Assembly (NCBI RefSeq): GCF_022879595.1
Contig: NZ_CP084265.1
Coordinates: 620,001 to 684,000, forward strand
DNA length: 64,000 nt
Source of the DNA: Caballeronia sp. Lep1P3
GTDB lineage: Bacteria > Pseudomonadota > Gammaproteobacteria > Burkholderiales > Burkholderiaceae
Direction: 5' to 3'
Below, in pieces: positions 36,917 through 45,587 of the stretch. The notes beneath the pieces were generated by a model, which saw only the letters and a list, made by a program, of their open reading frames with translations, ran no database searches and had not been told where the DNA came from. Each line of letters opens with the position of its first letter. Positions within the stretch are counted from its first letter, which is position 1. The position numbers were made by a program, and so were the translations under genes.

Positions 36917-36933
36917 ACCGGTCGGTCACCGGT
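36917..36933. repeat. Paired ACCGGT palindromes
   Basis: Two copies of the self-complementary ACCGGT lie 11 bp apart (36917-36922 and 36928-36933) upstream of the YqjE-type gene, which is transcribed away from them on the minus strand. Spacing of about one helical turn suits a dimeric regulator; no binder is known from this window. Confidence 0.3.
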
Positions 36934-36977
36934 CTAGCGAACCGTTTAGCAAACGCCGGGCCATTCTTCGAAATTCT

Positions 36978-37003
36978 GCTGCCCGAACCAAAAGCCGGGC
37001 AGC
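36978..37003 (-). terminator. Candidate terminator or attenuator after the DUF883 gene
   Basis: GCTGCCCG and CGGGCAGC form an 8-bp stem with a 10-nt loop, starting 10 nt beyond the DUF883 stop on the minus strand. The following AGAATTT is only partly U-rich, so termination may be incomplete. Confidence 0.45.
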
Positions 37004-37012
37004 ACGAAGCGC

Positions 37013-37288
37013 TTACTTCCGATTGATTAGCAGACCGATGACCATGCCGATGCCCGCCGCGATCCCGATCGACGCCCACGGATGTTCGTGGACGTAGTCG
37101 TCGGTGGCGCGCGCCGCTTTTCGGCCGCGCTCGATTACGACGACTTGCGCGTCGGCGGCCTTTTCCTTGGCTTGCTTGAGGCGCGACATGGCGGTTTCGC
37201 GCAGCTCCGAAGCGCGCTCGCCGGTAGCGGTGGCGGCTTGCCTGAGCAGGTCTTCAGCGTCAGCCAGAACGGTTTTGATATCGGACAT
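37013..37288 (-). CDS. DUF883 family protein (YqjD/ElaB-like)
   Basis: A 91-residue protein with a long charged amphipathic helix (ADAEDLLRQAATATGERASE and onwards) and one C-terminal membrane helix (PWASIGIAAGIGMVIGLLI) ending NRK. The tail-anchored layout is that of YqjD, ElaB and YgaM, which bind ribosomes or protect the membrane in stationary phase and under stress in E. coli. The start at 37288 has AAGGAG 7 nt upstream and is preferred over an in-frame ATG at 37312. Confidence 0.9.
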   Translation of the reverse strand: MSDIKTVLADAEDLLRQAATATGERASELRETAMSRLKQAKEKAADAQVVVIERGRKAARATDDYVHEHPWASIGIAAGIGMVIGLLINRK

Positions 37289-37609
37289 GAATCGCTCCTT
37301 ATGGGTTTCTGACATTAAAGGCTCCATCGGTGAGGCTACGCAGATCGTAACCAAAGATGCCGTCGCTGACGAGGAGGCCGGGATGCCGCGGCGATGCACC
37401 GCAGGTTCCGTTCCAGTGCCGGTCCTTGCGCCGCAGCGGGACTCGCAACGCTCGTCATCGAAAGAGGGACACCGTTGACGATGGAGGCGATCTGACCCGT
37501 AAAAGTTTCAGCCGCTTATCGAAAGTTACAAACACGCTGCCGTCGTCGCGAAAAAAAGAAGGCCGCTTCGCGAGAAGCGGCCTTCAGATGCGAAAGGCGA
37601 TTCGTGCCT
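37289..37609. other. Intergenic region (321 bp) between DUF883 and glutaryl-CoA dehydrogenase genes
   Basis: This holds the promoter region of the DUF883 gene on its left side and the 3' region and terminator of the glutaryl-CoA dehydrogenase gene on its right. I see no convincing small gene or structured RNA between about 37320 and 37550. Confidence 0.6.
37551..37586 (-). terminator. Rho-independent terminator of gcdH
   Basis: GAAGGCCGCTTC and GAAGCGGCCTTC form a 12-bp stem around GCGA. On the minus strand it is followed by a run of T (complement of 37551-37557). It lies 24 nt after the glutaryl-CoA dehydrogenase stop codon. Confidence 0.9.
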
Positions 37610-38800
37610 TCAGAAGAACGCCTGAATGCCCGTCTGCGCGCGGCCCAGAATGAGCGCGTGGACGTCGTGCGTGCCTTCGTAGGTGTTGACCACTTCGAGA
37701 TTGACGAGATGGCGCGCGACGCCGAATTCATCGGAAATGCCGTTGCCGCCGAGCATGTCGCGCGCGAGCCGGGCGATGTCCAGCGCCTTGCCGCACGAAT
37801 TGCGCTTCATGATCGACGTGATCTCGACTGCCGCCGTGCCTTCGTCCTTCATGCGGCCGAGGCGCAGCACGCCTTGCAAGCCGAGCGTGATTTCGGTCTG
37901 CATGTCGGCGAGCTTCTTCTGGATCAGCTGGTTGGCGGCGAGCGGCCGGCCGAACTGTTTGCGATCGAGCGTGTATTGCCGCGCCGTGTGCCAGCACGCT
38001 TCCGCCGCACCGAGCGCGCCCCAGGAAATGCCGTAGCGCGCCGAGTTGAGGCAGGTGAACGGCCCTTTGAGCCCGCGCACATTGGGCAGCAGGTTCTCTT
38101 GCGGTACGAAAACTTCGTCCATCACGATCTCGCCGGTGATCGACGCGCGCAAGCCCACTTTGCCGTGGATGGCCGGCGCGGACAGCCCCTTCCAGCCCTT
38201 TTCGAGGATAAAGCCACGAATCTCGTCGCGGCCGTCCTCTTCCAGCTTCGCCCAGACGACGAACACATCCGCGATCGGCGAGTTCGAAATCCACATCTTC
38301 GAGCCGGACAGCGAATAACCGCCTTCAACTTTCTTCGCGCGCGTCGTCATGCTGGCCGGATCGGAGCCGGCGTTCGGCTCCGTCAGCCCGAAGCAGCCGA
38401 TCCACTCGCCGCGCGCAAGCTTCGGCAGATATTTTTCCTTCTGTTCGTCGCTGCCGAACGTGTGGATCGGCACCATGACGAGCGAAGATTGCACCGACAT
38501 CATCGAGCGATAGCCCGAATCCACACGCTCGACCTCGCGCGCGATGAGGCCGTAGCTCACGTAATTCAATCCGGGTCCGCCGTATTGCTCCGGAATCGTC
38601 GGGCCGAGCAGTCCGAGTTCGCCCATCTCCCGGAAGATAGCCGGATCGGTTTTTTCCTCGCGGAACGCCTGCATCACACGCGGCTGCAGCTTGTCCTGCG
38701 CGTAAGCGTGCGCCGCGTCGCGCACCATGCGTTCTTCTTCCGTCAATTGCTGATCCAGCAGCAGCGGATCTTCCCAGTTGAAGCGTGCGGCGTCGGCCAT
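37610..38800 (-). CDS. gcdH: Glutaryl-CoA dehydrogenase
   Basis: GcdH oxidises and decarboxylates glutaryl-CoA to crotonyl-CoA at the end of lysine and tryptophan breakdown. The 396-residue protein has [16 protein letters not shown], which carries the Arg that binds the distal carboxylate in this subfamily. It also has [28 protein letters not shown] and the catalytic E375 in [16 protein letters not shown]. The start at 38800 ([12 protein letters not shown]) is the family-typical N-terminus. The divergent IclR-type gene and the palindrome between them suggest local control. Confidence 0.95.
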   Translation of the reverse strand: MADAARFNWEDPLLLDQQLTEEERMVRDAAHAYAQDKLQPRVMQAFREEKTDPAIFREMGELGLLGPTIPEQYGGPGLNYVSYGLIAREVERVDSGYRSMMSVQSSLVMVPIHTFGSDEQKEKYLPKLARGEWIGCFGLTEPNAGSDPASMTTRAKKVEGGYSLSGSKMWISNSPIADVFVVWAKLEEDGRDEIRGFILEKGWKGLSAPAIHGKVGLRASITGEIVMDEVFVPQENLLPNVRGLKGPFTCLNSARYGISWGALGAAEACWHTARQYTLDRKQFGRPLAANQLIQKKLADMQTEITLGLQGVLRLGRMKDEGTAAVEITSIMKRNSCGKALDIARLARDMLGGNGISDEFGVARHLVNLEVVNTYEGTHDVHALILGRAQTGIQAFF

Positions 38801-38850
38801 GTGCGTTCTCCAATGTGAGCGAAAGCGCCTTCGCCGGGCGCTTGACGTGG

Positions 38851-38867
38851 GTTCCGCTATGCGGAAC
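38851..38867. promoter_or_regulatory. Candidate IclR-type operator between gcdH and its divergent regulator
   Basis: GTTCCGCTATGCGGAAC is a perfect inverted repeat with 7-bp arms and a 3-bp centre. Dyads with a TTCCGC/GCGGAA core are typical binding sites of IclR-family regulators. It lies 50 nt upstream of the gcdH start and 35 nt upstream of the IclR start, so one dimer site could control both genes. Confidence 0.7.
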
Positions 38868-38902
38868 AATGTTCTGCAAATGAGCGATCAGTTTAGCATT
38901 CG

Positions 38903-39691
38903 ATGACACCCGATTCCAGCACGAACGCCGCCGCGAGAACACCGCCCGAGGGCATCGACGAGCGGAGATTCGTCGTCGCGCTCGCACGCGGGTTCGACCT
39001 TCTGCGCGCGTTTCGCCCCGGCGAGACGCTGCTCGGCAATCGCGATTTCGTCGAACGCACCGGCCTGCCGAAAGCCACCGTCAACCGTCTCGCCTATACG
39101 CTCGCGACGCTCGGCTATCTGCGTTTCGACGAAGCGGCCGGCAAATACGCGCTCGATACCGGCGTGCTGTCGCTCGGCTTCGCGCTTCTGGCCGGCGCGG
39201 ACACGCTCGAACTCGCGCGGCCGCACATGCGCGCGCTCGCGCGCGAAATCGGCGCGGCGGTGTCGCTCGGTTGCCGCGACGGGCTCGACATGATCTATCT
39301 GGAAACGATTCGCAGCGAGACGGCGCTCACGCTCGGCCTCGCACCGGGATCGCGCCTGTCCATGCTCACGAGTTCGATGGGCCGCGCGTATCTCGCGGTC
39401 CAGGAACCGGCGGCGCGCGACGTGTTGCTGGAGGAATTGGGGAAAGCGGAGGGCGGGGCGCAGGTGGAAGCCGCGACGCGCGCCATCGAGGATTACGCTC
39501 GCGATGGCTGTTGCTACTCGTTTCGCGAATGGCACGACGACGTCAACGCGATCGCCGCGCCTTTTCGGGACGTGCGCAATGGCCGCTGGCTCGTGCTGAG
39601 CAGCAGCGGCCCGGCATCGTCGATGGACGAGGCGTATTTCCGCGAGGTCATCGGGCCGAAGCTGAGAGCACTGGCGGCGCGCCTCGCGTAG
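38903..39691 (+). CDS. IclR-family transcriptional regulator
   Basis: A 262-residue regulator with an N-terminal winged helix (about residues 20-80; TGLPKATVNRLAYTLATLGYL is the recognition region) and a C-terminal GAF-like effector domain (from about LARPHMRALAREIGAAVSLG). Most IclR proteins bind small carboxylates or their CoA esters. Its divergent placement against gcdH, with a palindrome in between, suggests control of glutaryl-CoA use and of its own gene. The effector is not known. Confidence 0.9.
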   Translation: MTPDSSTNAAARTPPEGIDERRFVVALARGFDLLRAFRPGETLLGNRDFVERTGLPKATVNRLAYTLATLGYLRFDEAAGKYALDTGVLSLGFALLAGADTLELARPHMRALAREIGAAVSLGCRDGLDMIYLETIRSETALTLGLAPGSRLSMLTSSMGRAYLAVQEPAARDVLLEELGKAEGGAQVEAATRAIEDYARDGCCYSFREWHDDVNAIAAPFRDVRNGRWLVLSSSGPASSMDEAYFREVIGPKLRALAARLA

Positions 39692-39703
39692 AACCGGGCA
39701 GGC

Positions 39704-40573
39704 TCAGAGCAGCGTGCGCACCTGCCAAAGCTCCGGAAAGAGCACGACATCGAGCATCTTGCGCAGATACGACGCGCCCGCCGTGCCGCCCGTGCCCTGC
39801 TTGAAGCCGATGATGCGCTCGACCGTGGTCACATGCCGGAATCGCCATTGGCGAAACGCGTCTTCGAGATCAACGAGTTCCTCGGCCATTTCATAGAGTT
39901 CCCAGTGCTTCGACGGCTCGCGATACACCGCGAGCCACGCCGCTTCGACGGACGCATCGTGCGTGGTCGGCTGCGTCCAGTCGCGCTCGAGCCGCGCCGG
40001 ATCGATGTCGAAGCCGCGTCGCGCGAGCAGGCGGATCACTTCGTCGTAGAAAGAGGGCGCCTCGAGCGTCTCGCGCACCTGTGCGACGACGTCCGGCCGA
40101 TGCGCGTGCGGCTTGAGCATCTGCGTATTCTTGTTGCCGAGCAGGAACTCGATCTGCCGATACTGATGCGACTGAAACCCCGACGACGCACCGAGATACG
40201 GCCGCATCGCGGTGTATTCGGACGGCGTCATCGTCGCGAGCACGTTCCACGCTTGCACCAGTTGCTCGAAAATGCGCGAGACGCGCGCGAGCATCTTGAA
40301 CGCGGGCGGCAATTCATCGCGATGAACGGCGGCGAGCGCCGCGCGCAGTTCGTAGAGCGCGAGCTTCATCCACAGTTCGCTGGTCTGATGCTGCACGATG
40401 AAAAGCATCTCGTTGTGATCCGGCGAAAGCGGATGCTGCGCCGTGAGAATCGCATCGAGGCCGAGATAATCGCCGTAGCTCATCGAATCGGAGAAATCGA
40501 GCTGGGCATCGTGCCAGCCTTTCTCTTCGCCTTGCGCGCCGTGGCCGAACGGACAACCTTTGGTTTCGCTCAT
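39704..40573 (-). CDS. kynA: Tryptophan 2,3-dioxygenase
   Basis: KynA is a heme enzyme that opens the indole ring of L-tryptophan to N-formylkynurenine. The 289-residue protein has the family segments [52 protein letters not shown] and the C-terminal [14 protein letters not shown]. The ATG at 40573 is chosen because GAGG stands 9 nt upstream; a GTG at 40588 overlaps the kynU stop. It is the last gene of kynB-kynU-kynA and runs head-on toward the IclR gene. Confidence 0.96.
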   Translation of the reverse strand: MSETKGCPFGHGAQGEEKGWHDAQLDFSDSMSYGDYLGLDAILTAQHPLSPDHNEMLFIVQHQTSELWMKLALYELRAALAAVHRDELPPAFKMLARVSRIFEQLVQAWNVLATMTPSEYTAMRPYLGASSGFQSHQYRQIEFLLGNKNTQMLKPHAHRPDVVAQVRETLEAPSFYDEVIRLLARRGFDIDPARLERDWTQPTTHDASVEAAWLAVYREPSKHWELYEMAEELVDLEDAFRQWRFRHVTTVERIIGFKQGTGGTAGASYLRKMLDVVLFPELWQVRTLL

Positions 40574-40584
40574 GATTCCAGTCC

Positions 40585-41835
40585 TCACGTCACCGACCCG
40601 CGCGCGGCGAATTCCGGCGCGCGCCAGCTTTCTGTCGCGAGCACGTCGCGCAGCAGCTCGACGGCATCCCAGACATCGACGAAACGCGTGTAGAGCGGCG
40701 TGAAGCCGAAGCGAAGAATGCCCGGCTCGCGATAATCGCCGATCACGCCGCGCGCGATGAGCGCCTGCATCACTTCATAGCCGTTCGGATGATCGAAGCT
40801 CACCTGCGAGCCGCGTTTCGCGTGATCGCGCGGCGTCGCGAGCGTGAGCGGGAATTCGCCGCAACGCGCCTGAACCAGCGCGATGAACAAGTCGCCGAGC
40901 GCGAGCGACTTGCGCCGCAGCGCCTGCATGTCGGTTTGCAGAAAGACGTCGAGGCCGCATTCGACGAGCGCCATCGACACGATCGGCTGCGTGCCGCATA
41001 GAAAGCGGCCAATGCCGTCGTCCGGCCGGTACACCGGGTTCATCTCGAACGGCTTCCTGTGGCTCCACCACCCGGAAAGCGGCTGCGAAAAGTCGTTCTG
41101 GTGGCGCTTGGGCACCCACACGAACGCCGGCGAGCCCGGTCCGCCGTTCAGATATTTGTACGTGCAGCCGACCGCGTAATCCGCGCCGACGCCGTTCAGA
41201 TCGACCGGCACCGCGCCCGCCGAATGCGCGAGATCCCACACGGCGAGCGCGCCCGCGCGATGAATCGTCTCGGTGAGCGCGGCCATGTCGTGCATTTCGC
41301 CGGTGCGGTAGTTGACGTGCGTGATCATCGCGACGGCGGTGTTCTCGTCGATGGCGGCGGGAAGCTCGGCGGCATCGTCGACGAGGCGCAGTTCGTAACC
41401 GCGATCCAGTTGCTCGATCAAACCCTGCGCGATGTAGAGATCGCTCGGAAAGTTCGACCGTTCGGAGACGATCACGCGGCGCTTCGGATCGCGCGCGTTC
41501 GCGAGCTTGAGCGCGGCCGAGAGCACTTTGAAGAGGTTCGCGGAAATCGTGTCCGTGACGACGACTTCGTCCTCGCCCGCGCCGATCAGCGGAGCCAGCT
41601 TGTTGCCGAGGCGCTTGGGCAGCGCGAACCAGCCGGCCGTGTTCCAGCTTCGGATCAACCCTTCGCCCCATTCCTCGCCGATCACGCTTGCGGCGCGCGC
41701 GGCGGCGGCTTTCGGCGGCACGCCGAGCGAATTGCCGTCCAGATAGATGACGCCATCCGCGAGCGCGAACTGGTCGCGCAGGCGGGCAAGCGGGTCGTCG
41801 CGGTCGAGCAGGGCGGCATCGTCACGATGTTTCAT
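40585..41835 (-). CDS. kynU: Kynureninase
   Basis: KynU is a PLP enzyme that cleaves kynurenine to anthranilate and alanine. The 416-residue protein shows [11 protein letters not shown] near the N-terminus, the PLP-binding [11 protein letters not shown] segment and the lysine in [14 protein letters not shown]. The start at 41835 gives the usual family length; an ATG at 41847 would add four residues (MDFS), and neither has a clear ribosome-binding site. It lies 28 nt after kynB and overlaps or abuts kynA, so the three enzymes are made together. Confidence 0.95.
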   Translation of the reverse strand: MKHRDDAALLDRDDPLARLRDQFALADGVIYLDGNSLGVPPKAAAARAASVIGEEWGEGLIRSWNTAGWFALPKRLGNKLAPLIGAGEDEVVVTDTISANLFKVLSAALKLANARDPKRRVIVSERSNFPSDLYIAQGLIEQLDRGYELRLVDDAAELPAAIDENTAVAMITHVNYRTGEMHDMAALTETIHRAGALAVWDLAHSAGAVPVDLNGVGADYAVGCTYKYLNGGPGSPAFVWVPKRHQNDFSQPLSGWWSHRKPFEMNPVYRPDDGIGRFLCGTQPIVSMALVECGLDVFLQTDMQALRRKSLALGDLFIALVQARCGEFPLTLATPRDHAKRGSQVSFDHPNGYEVMQALIARGVIGDYREPGILRFGFTPLYTRFVDVWDAVELLRDVLATESWRAPEFAARGSVT

Positions 41836-41862
41836 CGAAAAGTCCATTTGTTCGGGGAAGAT

Positions 41863-42489
41863 TCAGGAGAGAGGACGCAGGACGGCGCGCACGGGGCTCG
41901 CGTCGAGCGTCGCGAATTTGAGCGGAAGCGCGATCAGTTCGTAATCGCCGGGCGCGGCGGCGTCCAGCACGAGGCCTTCGAGGATCGCCATGCCGTGCGC
42001 GCGAATGCGGCGGTGGGCATTCATCGTCTTCGAGTCCTGCGGATCGAGCGAAGGCGTGTCGATGCCGATGAGCTTCACGCCGCTCTTCGCCAGCAAGTCG
42101 ATGGTTTCGGGCGCGACCGCGCAGAACGCGCTGTCCCACGCGTCGAGCGGCGCGCGGTCATACGTGCGCAGGAGAATGCGCGGCGGCGCGTCGTGGAGTT
42201 GCGCGGCGATCATCTCCGGCGTCACGGCCGGCTTGGCGCCGATGCAGTGCACGACCCGGCACGCGCCGATGTACGTCTCCAGCGCGACTTCGCCGATGGG
42301 CGCGCCGGCTTCGTCGTAGTGCAGCGGGGCATCGGCATGCGCGCCGGTATGCGGCGAAAGCGTGAGACGCGCGACGTTCACCGGCGAGCCGGCTTCCATT
42401 CGCCAGACGCGCTCGATGCCGACGGGCGTGTCGCCCGGCCAAACCGGCGTGCCGGCGGCGATCGGCGGGGAAATGTCGAGGAGCGTCAT
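41863..42489 (-). CDS. kynB: Kynurenine formamidase
   Basis: KynB hydrolyses N-formylkynurenine to kynurenine. It belongs to the metal-dependent cyclase-type hydrolases; the 208-residue protein carries the motif [12 protein letters not shown], supplying His and Asp ligands. The N-terminus has [16 protein letters not shown], also typical. It is the first gene of the kyn operon, divergent from an Lrp/AsnC-type regulator with a 133-nt shared promoter region. With kynU and kynA it converts tryptophan to anthranilate. Confidence 0.95.
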   Translation of the reverse strand: MTLLDISPPIAAGTPVWPGDTPVGIERVWRMEAGSPVNVARLTLSPHTGAHADAPLHYDEAGAPIGEVALETYIGACRVVHCIGAKPAVTPEMIAAQLHDAPPRILLRTYDRAPLDAWDSAFCAVAPETIDLLAKSGVKLIGIDTPSLDPQDSKTMNAHRRIRAHGMAILEGLVLDAAAPGDYELIALPLKFATLDASPVRAVLRPLS

Positions 42490-42622
42490 CGAGCGGCCTA
42501 GCAGAGAGCGTGGATATGCGTCAAATCATAGCCGCGTTATCTCGAAAAGTGATTGCAAAATAACCACCCAAAAGGTTTGTGGCTAGAACATAATTCGAGG
42601 AAACGGGCTAGGAGACTCAAAA
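42490..42622. promoter_or_regulatory. Divergent kynB / Lrp-type regulator control region
   Basis: The 133-bp gap is visibly more AT-rich than its surroundings between about 42530 and 42600, with A-tracts (GATTGCAAAATAACC and CATAATTCG). A CCACCCAAAAGGTTTGTGG stretch near 42565-42583 has matching CCAC and GTGG ends. This is the likely binding site of the adjacent Lrp-type protein; the exact boxes are not resolved. Confidence 0.5.
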
Positions 42623-43120
42623 GTGACCGGATTCACGCTCGATGCAACCGATTGCCGAATTCTGGCGGTGCTGCAGGAAGACGGACGGATCAGCAACCTG
42701 GACCTGGCGGAGCGTATTTCGCTTTCGCCGTCGGCCTGTTTGCGCCGAATGCGTCTGCTCGAAGAAGAAGGGGTCATCGCGAGTTATCGCGCGTGTCTGG
42801 ATCGGGAGCGGCTGGGTATCGAACTGGAGGCGTTCGTTCACGTCTCGATGCGCAATGACCAGGAAAACTGGCACGAGAAGTTCGCGGCGGCGGTGCGCGA
42901 GTGGCCGGAAGTAGTCGGCGCGTTCGTCGTGACCGGCGACACGCATTACGTGCTGCGCGTGCTGGCGCACAACCTCAAGCACTATTCCGACTTCATTCTG
43001 ACGAAGCTGTACAAGGCGCCGGGCGTCATCGACATCCGTTCGAACATCGTGCTGCAAACCATGAAGGACGACGCGGGCGTGCCCGTCGCGCTGATCGAGC
43101 AGCCAGCGCGCGGCGCGTGA
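42623..43120 (+). CDS. kynR: Lrp/AsnC-family regulator of the kyn operon
   Basis: A 165-residue feast/famine regulator: an N-terminal helix-turn-helix (about residues 6-60; ILAVLQEDGRISNLDLAERI and SLSPSACLRRMRLLEEEG) and a C-terminal RAM domain that binds an amino-acid-like effector. The start is GTG, supported by AGGAGA about 8 nt upstream. In Pseudomonas and Burkholderia the divergent Lrp-type protein KynR activates kynBUA in response to kynurenine; that role is transferred here from identical gene order. Confidence 0.88.
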   Translation: MTGFTLDATDCRILAVLQEDGRISNLDLAERISLSPSACLRRMRLLEEEGVIASYRACLDRERLGIELEAFVHVSMRNDQENWHEKFAAAVREWPEVVGAFVVTGDTHYVLRVLAHNLKHYSDFILTKLYKAPGVIDIRSNIVLQTMKDDAGVPVALIEQPARGA

Positions 43121-43141
43121 ATGCGTGAGCGCGCGGGCGCG

Positions 43142-43654
43142 TTATTCCAGCGTCCCGAGCGTGTGGAAGGCGCCGGCCTGAAATACGAGCGGCGCGACTC
43201 CGTTGGCGTCCTCGCGCACGCCGCAGCGTTCCACTTCGCCGACGAAGATGACGTGATCGCCTTCGTCGTAACGGCTGCGGTTGTGGCACTCGAACCACGC
43301 GAGCGCGCCGTCCAGCACGGGCATGCCGCTGTCGCCCGCCGCGTGCGAGACGCCGGCGAAGCGGTCGCCCTTGACGGTTGCGAAGCGCCGGCACAGGTCG
43401 ATCTGCGAAGCCGCCAGCACGTTGATCACGTAATGACTGTTCGAGCGGAACACCGGCATCGACGCCGAGCGCGTCGCGAGACTCCACAGCACGAGCGGCG
43501 GATCGAGGGAAACCGAATTGAACGAACTCGCCGTAATGCCGATCAACTGGCCGGACTCCGTGCGCGTGGTGATGACGGTGACGCCGGTCGCAAACTGGCC
43601 GAGCGCGGCGCGAAACGCGGCGGGATCGAAATTCGGGGTTTTTGCGCGTGTCAT
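43142..43654 (-). CDS. Flavin reductase family protein
   Basis: A 170-residue flavin reductase-like (FMN-binding split-barrel) protein, of the kind that supplies reduced flavin to two-component monooxygenases. It shows FATGVTVITTRTESG, ITASSFNSVSLDPPLVL and the C-terminal HVIFVGEVERCG. The ATG at 43654 (MTRAKTPNFDP) is the family-like start; an upstream ATG at 43740 lacks a ribosome-binding site. It is convergent with the Lrp-type gene. No partner oxygenase gene is in the window. Confidence 0.85.
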   Translation of the reverse strand: MTRAKTPNFDPAAFRAALGQFATGVTVITTRTESGQLIGITASSFNSVSLDPPLVLWSLATRSASMPVFRSNSHYVINVLAASQIDLCRRFATVKGDRFAGVSHAAGDSGMPVLDGALAWFECHNRSRYDEGDHVIFVGEVERCGVREDANGVAPLVFQAGAFHTLGTLE

Positions 43655-43927
43655 CGGGCTAGTGGGCGGTCGAAATATGTCTTGCGGAACCGAACGGGCC
43701 CCGGGTCGCGCTTGCGTCGGATTGACCTTTTGTGAAGTCATATAAAAGCTGAAGGTTTGTTTCGATTCTAGCGGAATCGGCTGGCGGGAGCCGCCATAAG
43801 CCAGTACGAAGAACGTGCGCAACGCCGCTTAGCAAAAGGCCGTAAGCTCTGGAGAAGTTGAGAAAGCAACCTGGCGCATCCATATGGATGGTCCGCGGCG
43901 TGGCCGCTGCACTTTGGAGGAGCAGGC

Positions 43928-44479
43928 ATGAATCAGCAGGCGAGACTCGAAACCGCGACGCTCGGCGGCGGTTGTTTCTGGTGCACCGAAGCCGTGTTTC
44001 TGGCCGTCGAAGGCGTGCAGTCGGTCGAATCCGGCTACGCGGGCGGGCAGGTGGCGAACCCTTCGTATGAGCAAGTCTGCGACGGCAACACCGGCCACGC
44101 GGAAGTCGTGAAGGTCGTGTTCGATCCGGATGTCATCGTGTATCGCGAGATTCTCGAGATCTTCTTCGCGACGCACGATCCGACGCAGTTGAATCGTCAG
44201 GGCAACGATGTCGGCACGCAGTATCGGTCGGCGGTGTTCACGCATTCGGACGAGCAGCGCGAAATCGCGCAGGAAGTCATCGACGAACTGCAGCGCGAGG
44301 ATGTCCACGGCGGCAAGATCGTGACCGAAGTCACCGCGCTACGCGACGACTACTATCCGGCCGAGGCGTATCACCAGAACTTCTTCGCGCAGCATCCGAA
44401 TCAGGGTTACTGCGCGGTGGTCGTCGGCCCGAAAGTGGCGAAGTTCCGCAAGAAGTTCGCACACCGGCTGAAGGCGTGA
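43928..44479 (+). CDS. msrA: Peptide-methionine (S)-S-oxide reductase MsrA
   Basis: MsrA reduces the S epimer of methionine sulfoxide in proteins, using thioredoxin. The 183-residue protein has the active-site motif GGGCFWCTEAVF with nucleophilic C16, the GYAGG segment, and a Glu/Tyr pocket later in the domain (HDPTQLNRQGNDVGTQYRS). A GGAGGAG box lies about 6 nt before the ATG. It stands alone, 273 nt from the divergent flavin reductase gene, and converges on the DUF72 gene. Confidence 0.97.
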   Translation: MNQQARLETATLGGGCFWCTEAVFLAVEGVQSVESGYAGGQVANPSYEQVCDGNTGHAEVVKVVFDPDVIVYREILEIFFATHDPTQLNRQGNDVGTQYRSAVFTHSDEQREIAQEVIDELQREDVHGGKIVTEVTALRDDYYPAEAYHQNFFAQHPNQGYCAVVVGPKVAKFRKKFAHRLKA

Positions 44480-44486
44480 TGCGGCG

Positions 44487-45587
44487 CTAACTTGAGTCCG
44501 GTCGCGCGCGCTCGCAGATGTCCGCGATGCGGCGCGCGAGTTCGAAGCACGTCAGCGGGGCCGAGCCTTCCGCCTTGTTGTTCACGGCGATCACCACGGG
44601 CTGGCCCGCAATCGCATACTCTGCGGCGAGTTCCGCGAGCGCCTGGCGCGTCTCGCGGTCTTCATCGACGATTCTGTCGAACGGCTCGTATTTCGCCTTC
44701 GCCTGTTCGTAGCGCGCGCCGCTTCGCAGACTCCAGCGCACGACGAGCGGCCCCCGTTCATCCTGATCCAGCAGCGCGAGCGCCTTCGCCTGACGGCGCA
44801 CGTCCGGCATGCGCGCATGCACGCCGATGCAGTAGCGCACCTTCGCGTCCCGCAGCGCGCGGACAAAGCGCGGCGTGAGCATCACGGCATCGCGCAACTC
44901 GACCGCATAGCAGGCTTCGCCTTCGAGCGGCGGCAGCGCGGCGAGGAACACCGAAAGGCGATCGACGAAGCGCGACGGCTCCACGATCATCGCGTCGGAG
45001 AGCGGCGGGAACTGGAACACGAACGCGCCGGCCTTCGCCCCGAGTCCGCCGATGCACGGCGCCACGAATTCGTCGATGGCCACTTGCGCGTTCAGGAACG
45101 CGGGGTTGTCGGCATCGGGTGCGCCGCGTTGTCCGCGAATGAACGCGTCGGTGACGGACGCGGGCGCCTTCACGATGAAGCGAAAACGCTCCGGCACCTG
45201 CGACGCGTATCGCGCATAGTCCGCGAGCGATACCGGCCCGTAGAACGAACGGTCGATGGACACGCTCCCGAGCAGCGGATGCGCGGCATAGGCGACGAGA
45301 CCGTCGCGCGCGAGCTTTGTGTTCGGGTAGTCGTCGCCGTAGACGATGCCGCGCCAGCCGGGGAACGACCATGTCGACGTGCCGAGGCGCACGTTCGCCG
45401 GCAGCCGCTGCGCAAGTTCCGCGATGTCGCGTTGCAACGGCGCGGGCAGCACGCCGCGCGGCTTCGAAGCGGCAGCATGCGCGGTCTCGCCAAACAGATC
45501 GAACTGTTCGTCGTGGTCCGCGCCTGTGTCGATCAGCGACGGCTCCCGGCTCAGAGCGGCTTCTCGTAGATATATCGCCGCGACCAC
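44487..45587 (-). CDS. DUF72 domain protein
   Basis: A 366-residue member of the DUF72 (YecE) family, TIM-barrel-like proteins of unknown activity. The core starts near residue 65 with RLGTSTWSFPGWRGIVY and continues with SIDRSFYGP and FRFIVKAPASVTD. The first 60 residues, including EQFDLFGETAHAA, look extended. The start codon is GTG at 45587, inside the cfa gene, giving a 37-nt overlap. No later good start is evident, so the overlap may be real and couple the two genes. Confidence 0.8.
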   Translation of the reverse strand: MVAAIYLREAALSREPSLIDTGADHDEQFDLFGETAHAAASKPRGVLPAPLQRDIAELAQRLPANVRLGTSTWSFPGWRGIVYGDDYPNTKLARDGLVAYAAHPLLGSVSIDRSFYGPVSLADYARYASQVPERFRFIVKAPASVTDAFIRGQRGAPDADNPAFLNAQVAIDEFVAPCIGGLGAKAGAFVFQFPPLSDAMIVEPSRFVDRLSVFLAALPPLEGEACYAVELRDAVMLTPRFVRALRDAKVRYCIGVHARMPDVRRQAKALALLDQDERGPLVVRWSLRSGARYEQAKAKYEPFDRIVDEDRETRQALAELAAEYAIAGQPVVIAVNNKAEGSAPLTCFELARRIADICERARPDSS

